This document shows positions 22,615-34,437 of a DNA stretch of 64,000 bases, piece after piece (position 1 is the stretch's first letter; the number at the start of each line of letters is the position of its first letter). The stretch spans positions 4,588,746 to 4,652,745 of the forward strand of contig PYIU01000001.1 in NCBI GenBank assembly GCA_003415625.1, read 5' to 3'. This DNA is from Aquanectria penicillioides. Its lineage: Eukaryota > Ascomycota > Sordariomycetes > Hypocreales > Nectriaceae. The translations under genes were made by a program, and so were the position numbers. The notes under the pieces were generated by a model. It was not told the origin of the DNA and did not search any database. It worked only from the letters and a program-made list of their open reading frames with translations.

Positions 22615-23983
22615 GGCTGAGGGGAGTTTGGACTCTGCAGCTGCAGGGCGAACCGCAGAAGCGAAGTGGGAAAGGAAAGAAAAGGAGAGCCGAGTGCAGC
22701 GCCCGGGATCAAGTTGCGCACATGTGGTAGAGAACAACCATAGCACGGAGGAAAAGAGGGATGATTGAATTGAAATGAGAGTGAGGAGTGAGAAGAAGTG
22801 AGGCGGAATTAAGTTGGGCGATCAGACAGGCCAACATAAGACGAGAAGTTGCACTCGTATTGCACTACGCGCCTACCTACGTAATTGAGGCCACGGAGTC
22901 CCTTGAGCTACGGCACCTAATAAGCGGGCAGCAGGCTGCTAAGCAAAGTGGCATCGGATCCTGGGATTGGGGGGGAGCACATGCTGAAACGGGCCAATGA
23001 ATCACGGCTCCCCGCGACAAGGTGCCTGTCTTAGGTCCCTGGGAGAACCCCTACGGAGGCACGGCACAATCGTGCCCGCCAACCCCTAAGCCGTCGCAGC
23101 AAAATTGACAGGGGAGGGGCCCGTAGCGGAGGGTCAAGGCCAGCAATTTGTAGCTTGAGGTGCAGCACTCGCGCCGATGGAGGGGTGGGGGGCGGGGTTA
23201 GCTGCAGAAGCGCTCGTCGGTCCAGCGCTCCTGGTCAAGCTACCTACCCTGTAGCAAGCTTGCAACTGCGTAATTTGGCTCCGTGTCAAACCAGGAGCAT
23301 GGGGGGTTGTCGCAAGAAAATAAATGCGCTTGCGGCAAGTTTATTGATCAATCGACCTATGTTTGTTTTGGTGTGTTTGTCCGTCCTTGTTTGTTTGTTT
23401 CCTTCCGCACGTTGGTTTGGGTTTGAATCACTGCATTACTTCACGTGGTTTTCTCCAACCCCAGATGCATGAACCTCACTGCAAATGTCGACGCACAGAT
23501 GTTGATCAATCATATTTTTGAGCCTCATGAGCACGTTACAACCAGGGCAGTGCCCCGAGTCACAGCATTGAAAAAGAAACCAGAAGTTTGAGTCATTATG
23601 TGTAGATTTTTTTTTGGACATTTAAAAATAAACGAGAGTAGTTGCCACTATCTCAAGCCAGCATCGGTGGCAATACTTTTGTTTTGGGTGTACAGTCCAA
23701 ATGTGTACAAAACCTTCGCTGGAACCTTCGCCTGCTCATGCTTGAAAAAAAAAACCCCCGACAAATTGTATAAAAAAAAGGCCCGGTGCCCGGTGGTCTA
23801 GTTTCAATTTGTCGAAGACCAAGATGGCTGTTCCCGAAGGTTGTGGCGTTTAACTGCGACTAGAATGCGCCTCCTGTCCTGCATTTGCGCATCCAGATCG
23901 TCGGCAAAGCCTGGTAGGCAATGTCCATGCCCAGCATATTTCCTTCTCCAGAAGGAAAAAAAAAATAAGTCCCAGATGCTCTA
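22615..23983. other. Intergenic, between the start of ALG5 and the 3' end of the Ser-rich gene
   Basis: The ALG5 leader and promoter lie next to 22615. Further right is non-coding with TTTG-rich (23350-23400) and A/T-run stretches near 23595 and 23745. Nothing else is recognised. Confidence 0.35.
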
Positions 23984-25408
23984 CTAGTGGCTTCTCTTGG
24001 AATCCTCCTTCCGGTGACTCTTGCGCAGAAGCTTGCTGCCTGCCTTGGATAGATTCCATGACTTGGTCCTTCGGGTTGGTGAAGGCGGGGATGCCGGCTC
24101 GGGAAAGGAGTTGACAACATGCTTGTGAGTTCGTATAGGAGGTGTAGAGTGTCGTCGACTCTTCTCGGCCAGACCGAAGTCTAACAGTCCAACGCTGGGA
24201 TCAATGATTTCCTTTTGCTGGTATTTTGATCGGGATGCCCGGCGCTGCTCGTGTTTGTTGTTATCCATGTCCACAACTGCGCTGCTGAGCGACACTCTGT
24301 CGAACTGGAAATCAAAGTCAAGCATAGGCGAATGGGTGTTGTCGAGACTGGAATGCCCTGGAGAGTGCAGCGTAGATGATCTTTGTGGCGTAATCGGCCC
24401 TGAAGAGTGATGCTTGGTAGTCGTAGATTCAGGAGTAAGTGCAGGTAGAGAAGAGACAGACCCTTGGCGTGAGTGTCGTTCCCAGAAACTAGAATAACCG
24501 CTAGGATTACGAGAGTGATTGTTAGTTGGCGACCCGTATAGGCTCGGAGCTTTGTTAACGATCGGGGGTCTCGTCGGACTGCGCGGGAGGGGCGGCAAGC
24601 TTTGCTGTAATCGCGGGTTTCGCTGAGAGAGCGGCGTGCTGGCAAGTTTGGCGACTTGGTTGAGGCCAGCGCGATCGACTGATACGTCCGACGGGCTGCG
24701 GGCGCTGGGATGCAACCGATGAGGATGCCCAACAGCGGTATGCGGTCGGGTAGGGGTGGAAGTTGGCTCAGTTGAGTAAGATGAACGAGAGGACCTCCTT
24801 TCAGACTTGTCCTTGGAGGTTCCCGTGGACTCAGTTGGGTGAGATGAACGAGAGGACCTCCTCTCAGACTTGTCCTTGGAGGTTCCCGTGCTCTCACGCT
24901 GGGTTCCTCTTTCTGAACAAGGAAAGAATTAGACTTAGAAAAAGTTCATGTCTTCAGTAGGGTGTTGTCCCGCTCTGAACGAACCTTTGCTCGACGCGAG
25001 GCTAAGGTGTGGCGTGGTGTAGGGACTGCGATCCACCTCCTTGCCCTTGTGCGAGCCCGATCTCACGGATGAGCTTGTGAGGCTGGAGCCACGTGGATGC
25101 CGAGACGACTCAGTGGTAGCAAATGTCGAGGTTGACATGCTGCTTCCCACGCGCGGGCCTGTGGACGTCTCCAGATGGCGGTAGTTCTGAGACTCAGCCG
25201 CGGCCCTCCGTTCGTGGTCAACATGACGGACGCGGGCATAGTCGGCCATGCGGCTGTCTGTAGGCGCGCAGGCGATGGCATCGGCGGCAGCATGGACGGG
25301 AACGTGACGGTAGGGTGCAGGCTTCTTCCCTTTGGTCTGAGCGGCAGCCTTTTCGCTGTGCTCCTTGGTCTGTTGGCGCACACGCCGGAAGCGCGTGATG
25401 ATAGACAT
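23984..25408 (-). CDS. Ser/Arg-rich unknown protein with a 21-residue tandem duplication
   Basis: Two exons, 25408-24985 and 24912-23984, joined across a 72-nt intron, give 450 residues. The N-terminus, MSIITRFRRVRQQTKEHSEK followed by YRHVPVHAAADAIACAP, is the most ordered part and looks like a conserved fungal family I cannot name. The rest is low-complexity Ser/Pro/Arg-rich. It includes two copies of STGTSKDKSERRSSRSS encoded by a 63-nt DNA duplication, and many SP/TP sites (possible phosphorylation). The C-terminus, RTKSWNLSKAGSKLLRKSHR, is basic and may bind membrane or nucleic acid. There is no signal peptide or membrane segment. The long upstream open frame is regarded as leader because it is low-complexity and starts no nearer to conserved sequence. 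Confidence 0.68.
24766..24891. repeat. Two-copy tandem repeat, 63-nt period
   Basis: Two adjacent copies (about 24766-24828 and 24829-24891) differ at only a few positions and keep the reading frame of the Ser-rich protein, adding 21 residues. It is a recent in-frame duplication. Confidence 0.85.
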
Positions 25409-26569
25409 GACTGGTGTGGTTGGTTGGTAGTTTGTTCTTAAAAAAAAAATAGTCTTGGACGAGTCCGGGTTTGTGCGTATGTGTGTTTGTGTGGGGAGAT
25501 TGTGTAAGGATGGACAGAAACGATGGAATAGAATCGGTGTGCAGTCCACTGTGACTTGAGAGAGCGGTTGATGTACAGAGTGAGAGTGAGAGCGAGAGAC
25601 CAGACTAAGAAGACTGGCTTGAAAATCGAGTGTGAAGTGTAGAGAGGGTGATGTGTTTGTTGACAGAGCGAGTGAAGCGAGGTGGGATGATGTCCCTTGA
25701 TGACGAGTGGTAGACAAGAGCTGGAGTCTCGGAGAGGAGATAAGAGAAGGAGAGGGGGTGCTTGGCTGAAGTTCAAAACAAGCAGGAAGTTTGAGGGAAG
25801 CAATGGAGGGAATATATAGGACTGTATAGCTCTGATGGGAACCTGGCGATGAGGCGGAGGAGACAAAGAGAATGGGAAACTGACGGGCTTGACAGACGTG
25901 TAAGTGCGTGAGCGATGTGGATCGGACTGGCTTCCAACGGTGTGTGGTGGCGTGGCGATTGACTCGGTTCCCGGTGTGCACCAATTCTCTAGAACGAGGT
26001 TAGAAGGATACTAAGGTTTGCGCCACTGAGACCGAGGGCGACTGGAAGCGGTTTGATTCAAGTTAAATGGGAGGAAAAAAAAAAACAGAGTCTAGAAGGA
26101 GAAGAGGGAGGGTGGGAGTGAGGAAGCGCCCAAACCCCGACAACCGGTGAGCTACGGCGGTGTTGGGTTTTTGTACGGCGCTGCAGAGGGAGAGACGATT
26201 GGCGCAGCTGCATCAGAGAGACGCAGCTAGGGGAAAAGACGAAGGGCAGCCAGCTCATCAGGGCCTAACGAAGGAAACACGAGCAGGGGAGGGGATCATT
26301 CTGCAACACGCCAAACGGGACCCGCTGGGCTACCTGGGGAGGGCTCATGCATTTTTTCGTGGCATGGGAAGAGGGGAGGAGGAGAACAGAGCGTGGGAGG
26401 GGATTGGGGGGGGGGGTCCGAGTTCCCACTGCACTACACAGCACCGTACATCTGGCTGGAGCTGCTACTATGTACAGCACACACACAGCTGAAGCACAAC
26501 ACCAGCCTCGCGCTTCTGCGTGCCAGGGGGTGGGACGAGCTGCCTGGATAGAGACACCTGGGTACGGAC

Positions 26570-26660
26570 TAGGTAGGTGGCACTGCGTACCGAGCACAGG
26601 CACTGGAGGGATAAGTACCTTACCTACCTAGGTCCCTACCTACCTGGTAGGTACTGGACA
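26570..26660. repeat. TACC/GGTAGG tetramer cluster
   Basis: CTAGGTAGGTGG on the left and CTTACCTACCTAGGTCCC with CTACCTACCTGG on the right give the same tetramer in both orientations, so the region can form imperfect hairpins. Confidence 0.6.
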
Positions 26661-27160
26661 GATACTGGACCGACACTGGACAGAATCTCCCTATGGACAG
26701 TACAGTGCATCATACCTAATCGGAGGGGCTGTGCTGCCGCCCAAGCTCGAGCTTCAGTTTTGCCTTGGCTTTTGTCTGCCCATTTCGTATTTCACTGCCA
26801 TCTCTGCATCACAACCCGCCAGGTACCCGCTCCACCACCATGGTTGCAACACCTGGCCTGCCTGCCCACATTTGTTTCCAATTGACCTGATGGGATTCCC
26901 AGCTCGTCATGCTGCCCGGGATCCTCATTCTCGCTCCCTGGCGCCACCTCCCTCGGAAGTGCAACTGTTCCCAACGGCCTGCCCACTACCACCACCACTA
27001 CTTGGGAGGCGTTCGGGCCTGGATCCGGCTCTCTGGGTCGTGCCTCCTTCTCATCGCCGGACTCCATCTCTCTCCTCGCGCACCCCGGGCGGGGAGCCTG
27101 GTCCCGACACTGTGTGAGATGGGCTTGTGCTTTTCGCCCTCCGAAAAGCCTTACCCTCTC

Positions 27161-27200
27161 CAACACCAACACCAACACCAGCACCAACGCCAACGCCAAC
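27161..27200. repeat. CAACAC/CAACGC hexamer repeat
   Basis: About six tandem hexamers of the form CAACAC, CAGCAC and CAACGC. A simple repeat without coding context. Confidence 0.7.
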
Positions 27201-30200
27201 TCGTGTCATGACAAACGCCTCCGGGTGACGGGGTCCTGACAAATGGGCCACGCTGCCGCGTCCGCTCTATGACAGAGCGGTTCCGACGGGCCCCTCGTTC
27301 GGTGCCGTGTGCTCTGTGCTTTGGTGCGTCATCTGCGGGATCCGCAGTCTGGCCCTGTTTCCGGATCGTCTACCGCTCGACCCGACGATCTGCTAGTTCC
27401 CCTTAGCCCACCATGAGGCTCTGGCAGCTGGTTGACTGCTTGGCAAGCTACCTAGACAGCTGAGATTCGCGCTCCCGGCATCTTTTACCGCCGAAGCTCC
27501 GGTTGTTCTAGATGCTGGAAACTCGGAGAGACCGTAGGCACCGTAGGCACCGTAGGGACCGCAGGCATTCGCATACTTCCCCGACACAATTTTTTGTCTT
27601 GTTCTCTTATAACATCCCCCAGTGATGTAGACGCATTGCGGCACTCTGAGAATCTTCAATGTGTTTGAGGCCACACCATCTGGACTGCCCTCGTATTCTG
27701 ATCAGGATCGCTCCAAACGCCTCCGTGCAGGGCTTCGTATAATTCCCTCGTGGCGCCAGCCATTCCCAGGTAGTAGTTGATCAGCAATGTTTTCACGCAT
27801 AGCTTCATCAGCACCCACTACCAACGGCATTGCGTTTCGTTGCGCCCATGACGTCTTGGCCTGGTGGTGCATTCACACCTCAACACACCCAACAATGCTT
27901 CCAGAATTTTAAGCTTTCGAACCCGTTGCACCTCATGGTTCACGGCCTCCCACACAAGTCCAGGCCCCCTGTAGATCTACGCCAGGGATGGCGGTTTCTG
28001 CCCCTCAAGCCACCACACACCACCACACATGGGGGGCACTAGGCTGATTAGCAGGCTATTGTTTCGTCCTAGTGTTTGACAATGCGCCTGCATGAATTGA
28101 ACCCTGAATGCATGCCAAGTCCCTGGATTGATCTCGAGGTTTTGTTTCCACATGTCACAACGTCCTGGTTATTCCACCAACAATTGCAAGGGAACAAAGG
28201 AAATACCTAAGCTGTCGCCTGTCACATGCTGCCTTGGTGGAAGCCAACCCCACCCAGGCCTTCTAGACTTACTTTCTTCCGCAATTCCATCCACGCTAGA
28301 ATCTTTGGAACCCTTCCAAAAGGATTAGGGACATACATGAGCATTTGCCGTGCTAGGAAATCGGCTTGAGCTGCTGAGGCCCCGGGATGGTCTCCATTCA
28401 GGGAAGCCCTCAAACCCGCCAAGCTTCCGTGAACGTGGGAGCTGGCGACCTTTCACGTATCTCAGCGCCATGAGGTTGTCATGGACGCTTTTGAGGATAG
28501 CCTACGGCTCCTTGACCCCCTTGATGTGCCTCGTTAGTCGGCCAATCCAGTTCGTGGCTTCTCGCCTCTTGTTCGGCGGGGCGTTGATTACTCGCCTCTC
28601 TCCGTCGCTGAAGTCATCCTTAGATCACCAAATTTTCTTTCTTTTCGAGTAGCTTCCCTCAATTTCCAGACTATTCCCGTTGGATAACTATGGGGAGAGA
28701 ACCGCCCTGGATTTATCACACCGTCGTCGTGAAACCCCGTGGCCACGTTATCGAGAACTCATGTTTCAAGATCGGTGCTACAGTAGTTGCCCGAGTAAGT
28801 CAACCCATCGGATCCGAGAAGTCGGGACGGCTGTTTGTAATACTAGACAACCTGTCCGGCGTTTTATTTCAGATCTAAAACTGACGACCTCTTCCCGACT
28901 CCCGTTTCATCCGGTGTTGATCTACGTCTGATTGACGTTGATTGACGTTGACAAGCCTCTTCATCAGTACCAAGAGCTAGCACCCCTAAGTGTTTGCTTG
29001 TCACTTCTTGCTAGAGAGAGGTTGGTCGGCGTTAGGTGGCAGGAACATGTAGACTAATGACACCCCTGAGAAGATCAAACAAGGTGATGCGCCTCGATGA
29101 TGTAGATGAACTTTGAGAATATTAATTATATCGTCATGTTGCCACCATCAATAGTTGGTCATGTTTGATTCCATTCTTAAATCTCTCTCAGAGCCTGATG
29201 GAACATCAACTACCACTGGTGCACAAACTCCAAAGGAAGAAAAAAAAAGAATTTTTGAAAATGCAACAAACTATGCTCATCCACTGGCGAGGAGTACCTA
29301 GAAGGAACACAGCAACACTCCTGCGAATTTGTGCAGACTGAGCGAAAGGTGATGCAATTCGTGCTCGGAATAGACTACATCCTAATGGTCTGGGAATACT
29401 CTTTCAAGTGCTGAGATATTAGTATACCTGGTAAGCTAAAAAAAAAGCATTTTGGATATCCGCAGATGAACGGGATATCTGAGATGTGAACTTTTGCTGA
29501 GACATTGATCCAGGACTCGGATTACACTAACTTCACATTGATGAGTGGGGCTGGCACTGACGAAATTCATTCAATCATGGACGAAGAGCGGAATGGAGGT
29601 GACTGCGAGCACGGACACCCTGATCTTTGAAGAGAAAGGTGTTGAAGGCGATGGTTGTTGTTGTTGTTGAGGGTTCTCGCTCTGCGTGTTGGATGAGGCT
29701 GAGATGCGCCTCATGGGTTTATCGATAACCTTTGTGTTTGCGGATGCATTACATCACGAAATGCATGTGCACAAGGGGTATCAAACAAGGTGGACAGCGG
29801 CTGGGAGGCTTTGCTTTTCAGCGTCATCCAGATCGGGCCAAGGGGGGGGCAATCAAGCCTCAACCCACTTCACTCATTTGAAGACGGTGATGTGGCCGAA
29901 GCTCCATCACGTGATCGTGGCGTGCAGTCCCGGGATTCTGGTTGGACGATAACAGGGCCCCAGCCACAGCCCATCGCGTGGCTCGCAGAGGAAGAAGGCC
30001 GAAAAATGGGAAGGAGGTCCCCCCGAATCCCCCCCAAGCCCCCGAAGGCCCCAAACCCAACACCATCTGGCAGCCTGGTCACGCGCATTGCCCACTTCAT
30101 CCGCAATCCTCGACAGCCTCAAAAGTCCTCACTATCGGAGCCCGATCGCTCGCCCGCCCGCATCTCCACCCGGCTACCGACTTGCCGCTACTGGCCTCCA

Positions 30201-30612
30201 GCTGCCTTTGTCGCCATCGCCGCAGCTTCCTCTTCGCGCTTGCTCACCGGCTGCTGTCATCGTGGTCCGCTCCTCCCTATCGGCTTGCGTCTCCCCCCGA
30301 GCCCGTGGCGTGCCATCACCCCGATATCTGCGCCGGCCGCCTCTCTTCGTCCTTGATTGCATGGCGCATTGTTAGGCCCTCGCTCGACACGCTTCTTGAC
30401 ACGCCGTGTCGCTGCGCAGCATCTCCTCCGCCTCTTCTCCAAACCCGAACACCGCCGCGCCGTGTCTGCGCGCACCTCGATCAACCGTGGCGGCGCTTAC
30501 GATCCTGAGTCACAACGAACCCTCGGAGCTGTCCCTGCAGCAACATCTCGAACTCTCTCCGGATCTGGCTGCGTACACCAACCTCGCTGCCGAGGGGGAC
30601 TCCGAGCCTTTG

Positions 30613-33482
30613 ATGATGGCACAACCCGTGCCTCATCAGCCCACCGACAAGAAGCGCGTCAAGGTCTACGAGCTGCGCAACAATGACTGGTTCGACCGAG
30701 GCACCGGCTTCTGCACCGCTTCCTTCGCGACGGTATGTTCTTCTTGCACTGCCCAAGCGATTCTGACCTTCTTGTGCCCGAACCGAGTCGCTGACCTGAT
30801 GTTACCGTATCTAGACTGAAGATGGCCGTAAGGACCCCCGAGTCATCGTCGAATCTGAGGATCAGCCTGAGCGCCTGCTTCTAGAGACCAAGATCCAAAG
30901 GGAGGATGGGTTCCAGAAGCAGCAAGGCATGTTGCGACCCGAGTATCTCTCACCGATGCCCTATCTAACGTGTTTGCCACAGAAACCCTTATCGTCTGGC
31001 AGGAGCCTGGAAGTGGTGTGGACATGGCCCTAAGTTTTCAAGAACCAGAAGGTTGTGCAATGATCTGGTCAGTACTATCGCCTGCTGTGCTCGTTGTGCG
31101 TAGAACGACCAGTTGTTAACGTGTCACAGGCGGTTTGTCAGCAGTGTTCAGCAGTCGTTCCACAACAATCTAGCTGGCGCCGGTATGCCGAAATGCGCTC
31201 TATCTAGATAGACACTTTGCTGATGTTCTTATCCAGACGATCTATCCGATGACCTCGCTATCGAAGTTCCCGCCACAATCAGCCTCCCCAACGCGGAGCT
31301 CGGAAATCTTCCGGAGATCGAGACAAATATGCGAATCATGAGTTCGACAGCCAATGGTCGCGACGCACTCGCCAAGGCCATCATGGCTGAAGATTACATT
31401 GGGCGACTCATCCCCCTCGTCGAAATTGCCGAAGATCTCGAGAGTTTGCAGGATTTGCATCGATTATGCAACATCATGAAGACAATCATTCTCCTCAACG
31501 ACACATCAATTATCGAACATGCAGTATCGGACGAATGCGTCCTGGGAGTTGTTGGCGCGTTGGAATACGATCCCGATTTCCCCAGCCACAAGGCTAACCA
31601 TCGACACTGGCTGGATAACCAAGGACGATACAAGGAAGTGGTCCCGATTGAAGACGAGCAAACCCGGAGAAAAATTCATCAGACCTACCGCCTTCAGTAC
31701 CTCAAGGACGTTGTCCTTGCCCGAATCCTTGACGACCCGACCTTTTCCGTTCTCAATTCCCTCATCTTCTTCAACCAAGTCGACATTGTGCAGCATCTTC
31801 AAGCAAACGCGGTATTCCTGAACGAACTTTTTGGCATCTTCACGTCCTCGGTCCCCGATCAGAAGAGAAAGAAGGAGGCTGTTTTGTTTATCCAGCAGTG
31901 CTGCGCGATTGCCAAGAACATTCAGCCACCCGCTCGACAAACCCTGTACAACAACTTTATTGCTCATGGCCTCCTTCAAGTCATCCATTTTGGACTCCGG
32001 CACGGTGATGTTGGGGTTAGGGTTGGTGCTACCGACATTTTGATTTCCATCATCGACCACGACCCGCAGATGATCCGCCAGACCATCTATCGACAAATGC
32101 ATGAGAACCAAGCGCCCCTGACCGACTCACTGATTGACCTTCTCCTCGTTGAGGTCGATCTCGGCGTTAAGTCTCAGATTTCGGAGGCCCTCAAGGTTTT
32201 GTTGGACCCAGGTGCCCCGGTTCAGGGCGCGGAAGCCTTCGTGAAAGCCAACGGCGATTTCGCAGGACGACCGCGACCCCAACCCAGCATTGATCCTCAG
32301 CAAGATGTGTTTCTGACTCGGTTCTATGAGCGATCTGCCCCGAGACTCTTCAAGCCGTTGCTTGACCTGGAGAAAAGAACGGACATGAAGTTTCCCGTGC
32401 AGCAAGCCTCTATGTTTACCTATCTGATTGAGATTCTTTGCTTTTTCATCCGCCAGCACAACTTGCGGTGCAAGTTCTTCGTCATGACGAACAACATTGC
32501 GCAGCGAGTCGCTCAGCTTCTCGAGTGCCCGGAGAAGTACTTGCGACTTGGTATGATTTTGTTTCCCCACTGCGAATTTACTCCTGCTAACCATGTCATA
32601 GTCGCCATTCGATTCTTTAGATCATTGATTGGACTCCAGGATGAGTTTTACATTCGGCATCTTACTGAGAAGCAGGTTCTCGGCCCAATCCTCGACGTCT
32701 TGGTCGAGACGATGCCTCGAGATAACCTTCTGAGCTCTGCATCGCTTGAGTTCTTCGAGTATATCAAGAAGGAAAACTTGAAGGACCTTGTCAAGCACCT
32801 CGTTGTGAACTACCGTGAACGACTGATCGGCCTCAACTACATGCCCACGTTCCGAGACATCATTCTCCGGTACGATCAGACCCAAGGATACACTTCGAAC
32901 ATGGACTACTTCTTGGAAGCCGAAGACGAGATGGGTCGACGACCCCCTGCGAACCAAAGGCTTATGGAGCAAATCCCTGTTGACCAGGAACAAGAAGCAT
33001 ACTGGGCCACGCCGGACCCCGAGGATGAAGATGGTGATCACAGCAAGGATGCCGAGAGGGTGCCATCGACAAACGGGACTGCGGCTTCGAAACTTCTGGT
33101 GGATTATGCTTCAGACGACGAGGCGGACGAGAATGCGGATCCCGAGGCCACTGCCGTTGAGGCTCCGCAGGGCGAGGGCCGGTCGGATGCCGAGGTTCCT
33201 ACTAATGATACGGGCCTTGGTGCGGTGCCGCCCCCCGAGCGATTGTCGGAGAAACGCCGACGCGAGGAAGACGAGGACGAGGACGAATTGGGCAAGCTGA
33301 TGCAGAACAAACGACGCAACAGCAGTGGCTCCGTAACAGCCGGCACTGGCGCACCGCACGGAGTCCTCCGAAGACGCAAAAGCTTCACTGCTGGCTCTGG
33401 CAATGGCGCCCCCAAAAAGATATCCATCAGTCTCTCTCCAACCATCAAGACTGGCGGCCCAGGGTCTGAGGAAGAGCCGTGA
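30613..33482 (+). CDS. PSY2: Protein phosphatase 4 regulatory subunit 3 (Psy2/SMEK)
   Basis: Targeting subunit of PP4, acting in DNA-damage recovery and checkpoint dephosphorylation in the nucleus. Six exons, 30613-30732, 30815-30926, 30983-31067, 31130-31182, 31237-32550 and 32602-33482, give 854 residues. The N-terminal EVH1/PH-like domain spans exons 1-4 (KRVKVYELRNNDWFDRGTGF, FQKQQETLIVW, ALSFQEPEGCAMIW). The SMK-1 helical domain and ARM-like repeats follow (IMRIMSSTANGRD region, HSLIFFNQVDI-like FFNQVDIVQHL, KSQISEALKVLLDP). The C-terminus is acidic, then basic (KRRREEDEDEDE, KRR), a likely NLS. Two Met codons (30613, 30616) are possible starts. Intron 2 has a GC donor; the last intron (51 nt) has no in-frame stop. 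Confidence 0.95.
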
Positions 33483-34437
33483 TCACACTTACCCCACTTC
33501 TTTTGGCGATGGCGCATGGGATATCGGATACTCATTTTTATTTTTGGTTTACACCCCGGGACGAAGTCAGGAACGCGGTCTGATGATGCTTCTACCTGGA
33601 CGGTCTTAGTTGGCAAGGGCGGATATGGAAGGACAAGGGGGAGAGGCCTGGCGTTGTGTTTGCTTCATTGTGTGTTTTGCGTCAAGTGCCTTTCGATTCT
33701 CCATTTCCTGACCCTTGCTCCGGTGGGATGGGATAGCGGAGGATTGGACCACGGCATTCGGTCTAATGGGTTTGTCAGGACTAGAGTCGGCCCTCTAGGT
33801 GATAGAGTCGTCGAGAAGCGGCGGCATCGGTATGACATGGCATTGTTCTACGTTATTTCTTGGAAGGACCCGGATTTCCCGCGAGGAGAGATTGGCAGGA
33901 TCGCGATGGAAAAGACAAAGAGAGAGAGAGAGCGAGCGAGCGAGCAAGCGAGCGGAGGAAGGTCGCAGAAAAAGCAGAGTGCCGCAGTTGTGGATGTGCG
34001 GCCGATGGGTCTTTTTTCTCGTCTTGTGTATCATACATATATCATGTTTGTTTTTCTCCCTGATCTTGTCCCCACGAGGGTGGGATAAGACAGGGCCATT
34101 TTGGAACCAGGGTCAGTAGGAACTGGTTCCAGGGCAACATCTCCATGACGGAATGAAATGAAGACCGGTTTGGACGACAAGATGAAGATTATATGTGAAC
34201 CTTTGATCCCACCGCCTTGTATAATATGGACACCTCGTGCCACCCGATGGCCAAGCGCTCGTATCAGAAACAAGAACACCTCATGTGCATGTATTCCTTT
34301 AGCTGAGCACTTGTTCATGCATTCTTTAAGCAAAGAACGAAAAAAAGGACCGAAAACACCAACTCTATGACAATGCAATAAAGACCACCGACACCCCCCC
34401 CACACCCCCGACATGAATCCCGACATAACTTTTGTTT
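33483..34437. other. Convergent 3' intergenic spacer
   Basis: Holds the 3' flanks of PSY2 and AFG2, with a GA/GAGC microsatellite at 33919-33955 and an ACACCCCC run near 34390. No gene. Confidence 0.4.
33919..33955. repeat. GA then GAGC microsatellite
   Basis: Dinucleotide AG repeats pass into tetranucleotide GAGC repeats. It lies in the 3' flank of PSY2. Confidence 0.75.

Larger units (their letters stand above)
25409..30612. other. 5.2-kb gene-poor spacer between two divergent genes
   Basis: The left end is the leader and promoter of the Ser-rich gene (GA-rich on the + strand, 25550-25760). 26300-27300 is GC-rich with a poly-G run (about 26407-26416), TACC tetramers (26570-26660) and a CAACAC repeat (27161-27200). 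28900-29700 is AT-richer, with a repeated TTGACGTTGA near 28930. The right end is the long leader of PSY2, including a short upstream frame ATG...TAG at 30361-30375. I found no open frame with convincing coding character. A non-coding transcript cannot be excluded. Confidence 0.4.

Noticed and set aside
28350..28652. 100-codon open frames on both strands near 28.3 kb
   Set aside because: No conserved motif, and no neighbouring exons with splice sites that would extend them.
30406..30612. Upstream in-frame extension of PSY2
   Set aside because: It begins at a GTG and encodes a low-complexity stretch. The family starts close to the MAQP...KKRVKVYELRNNDW region.
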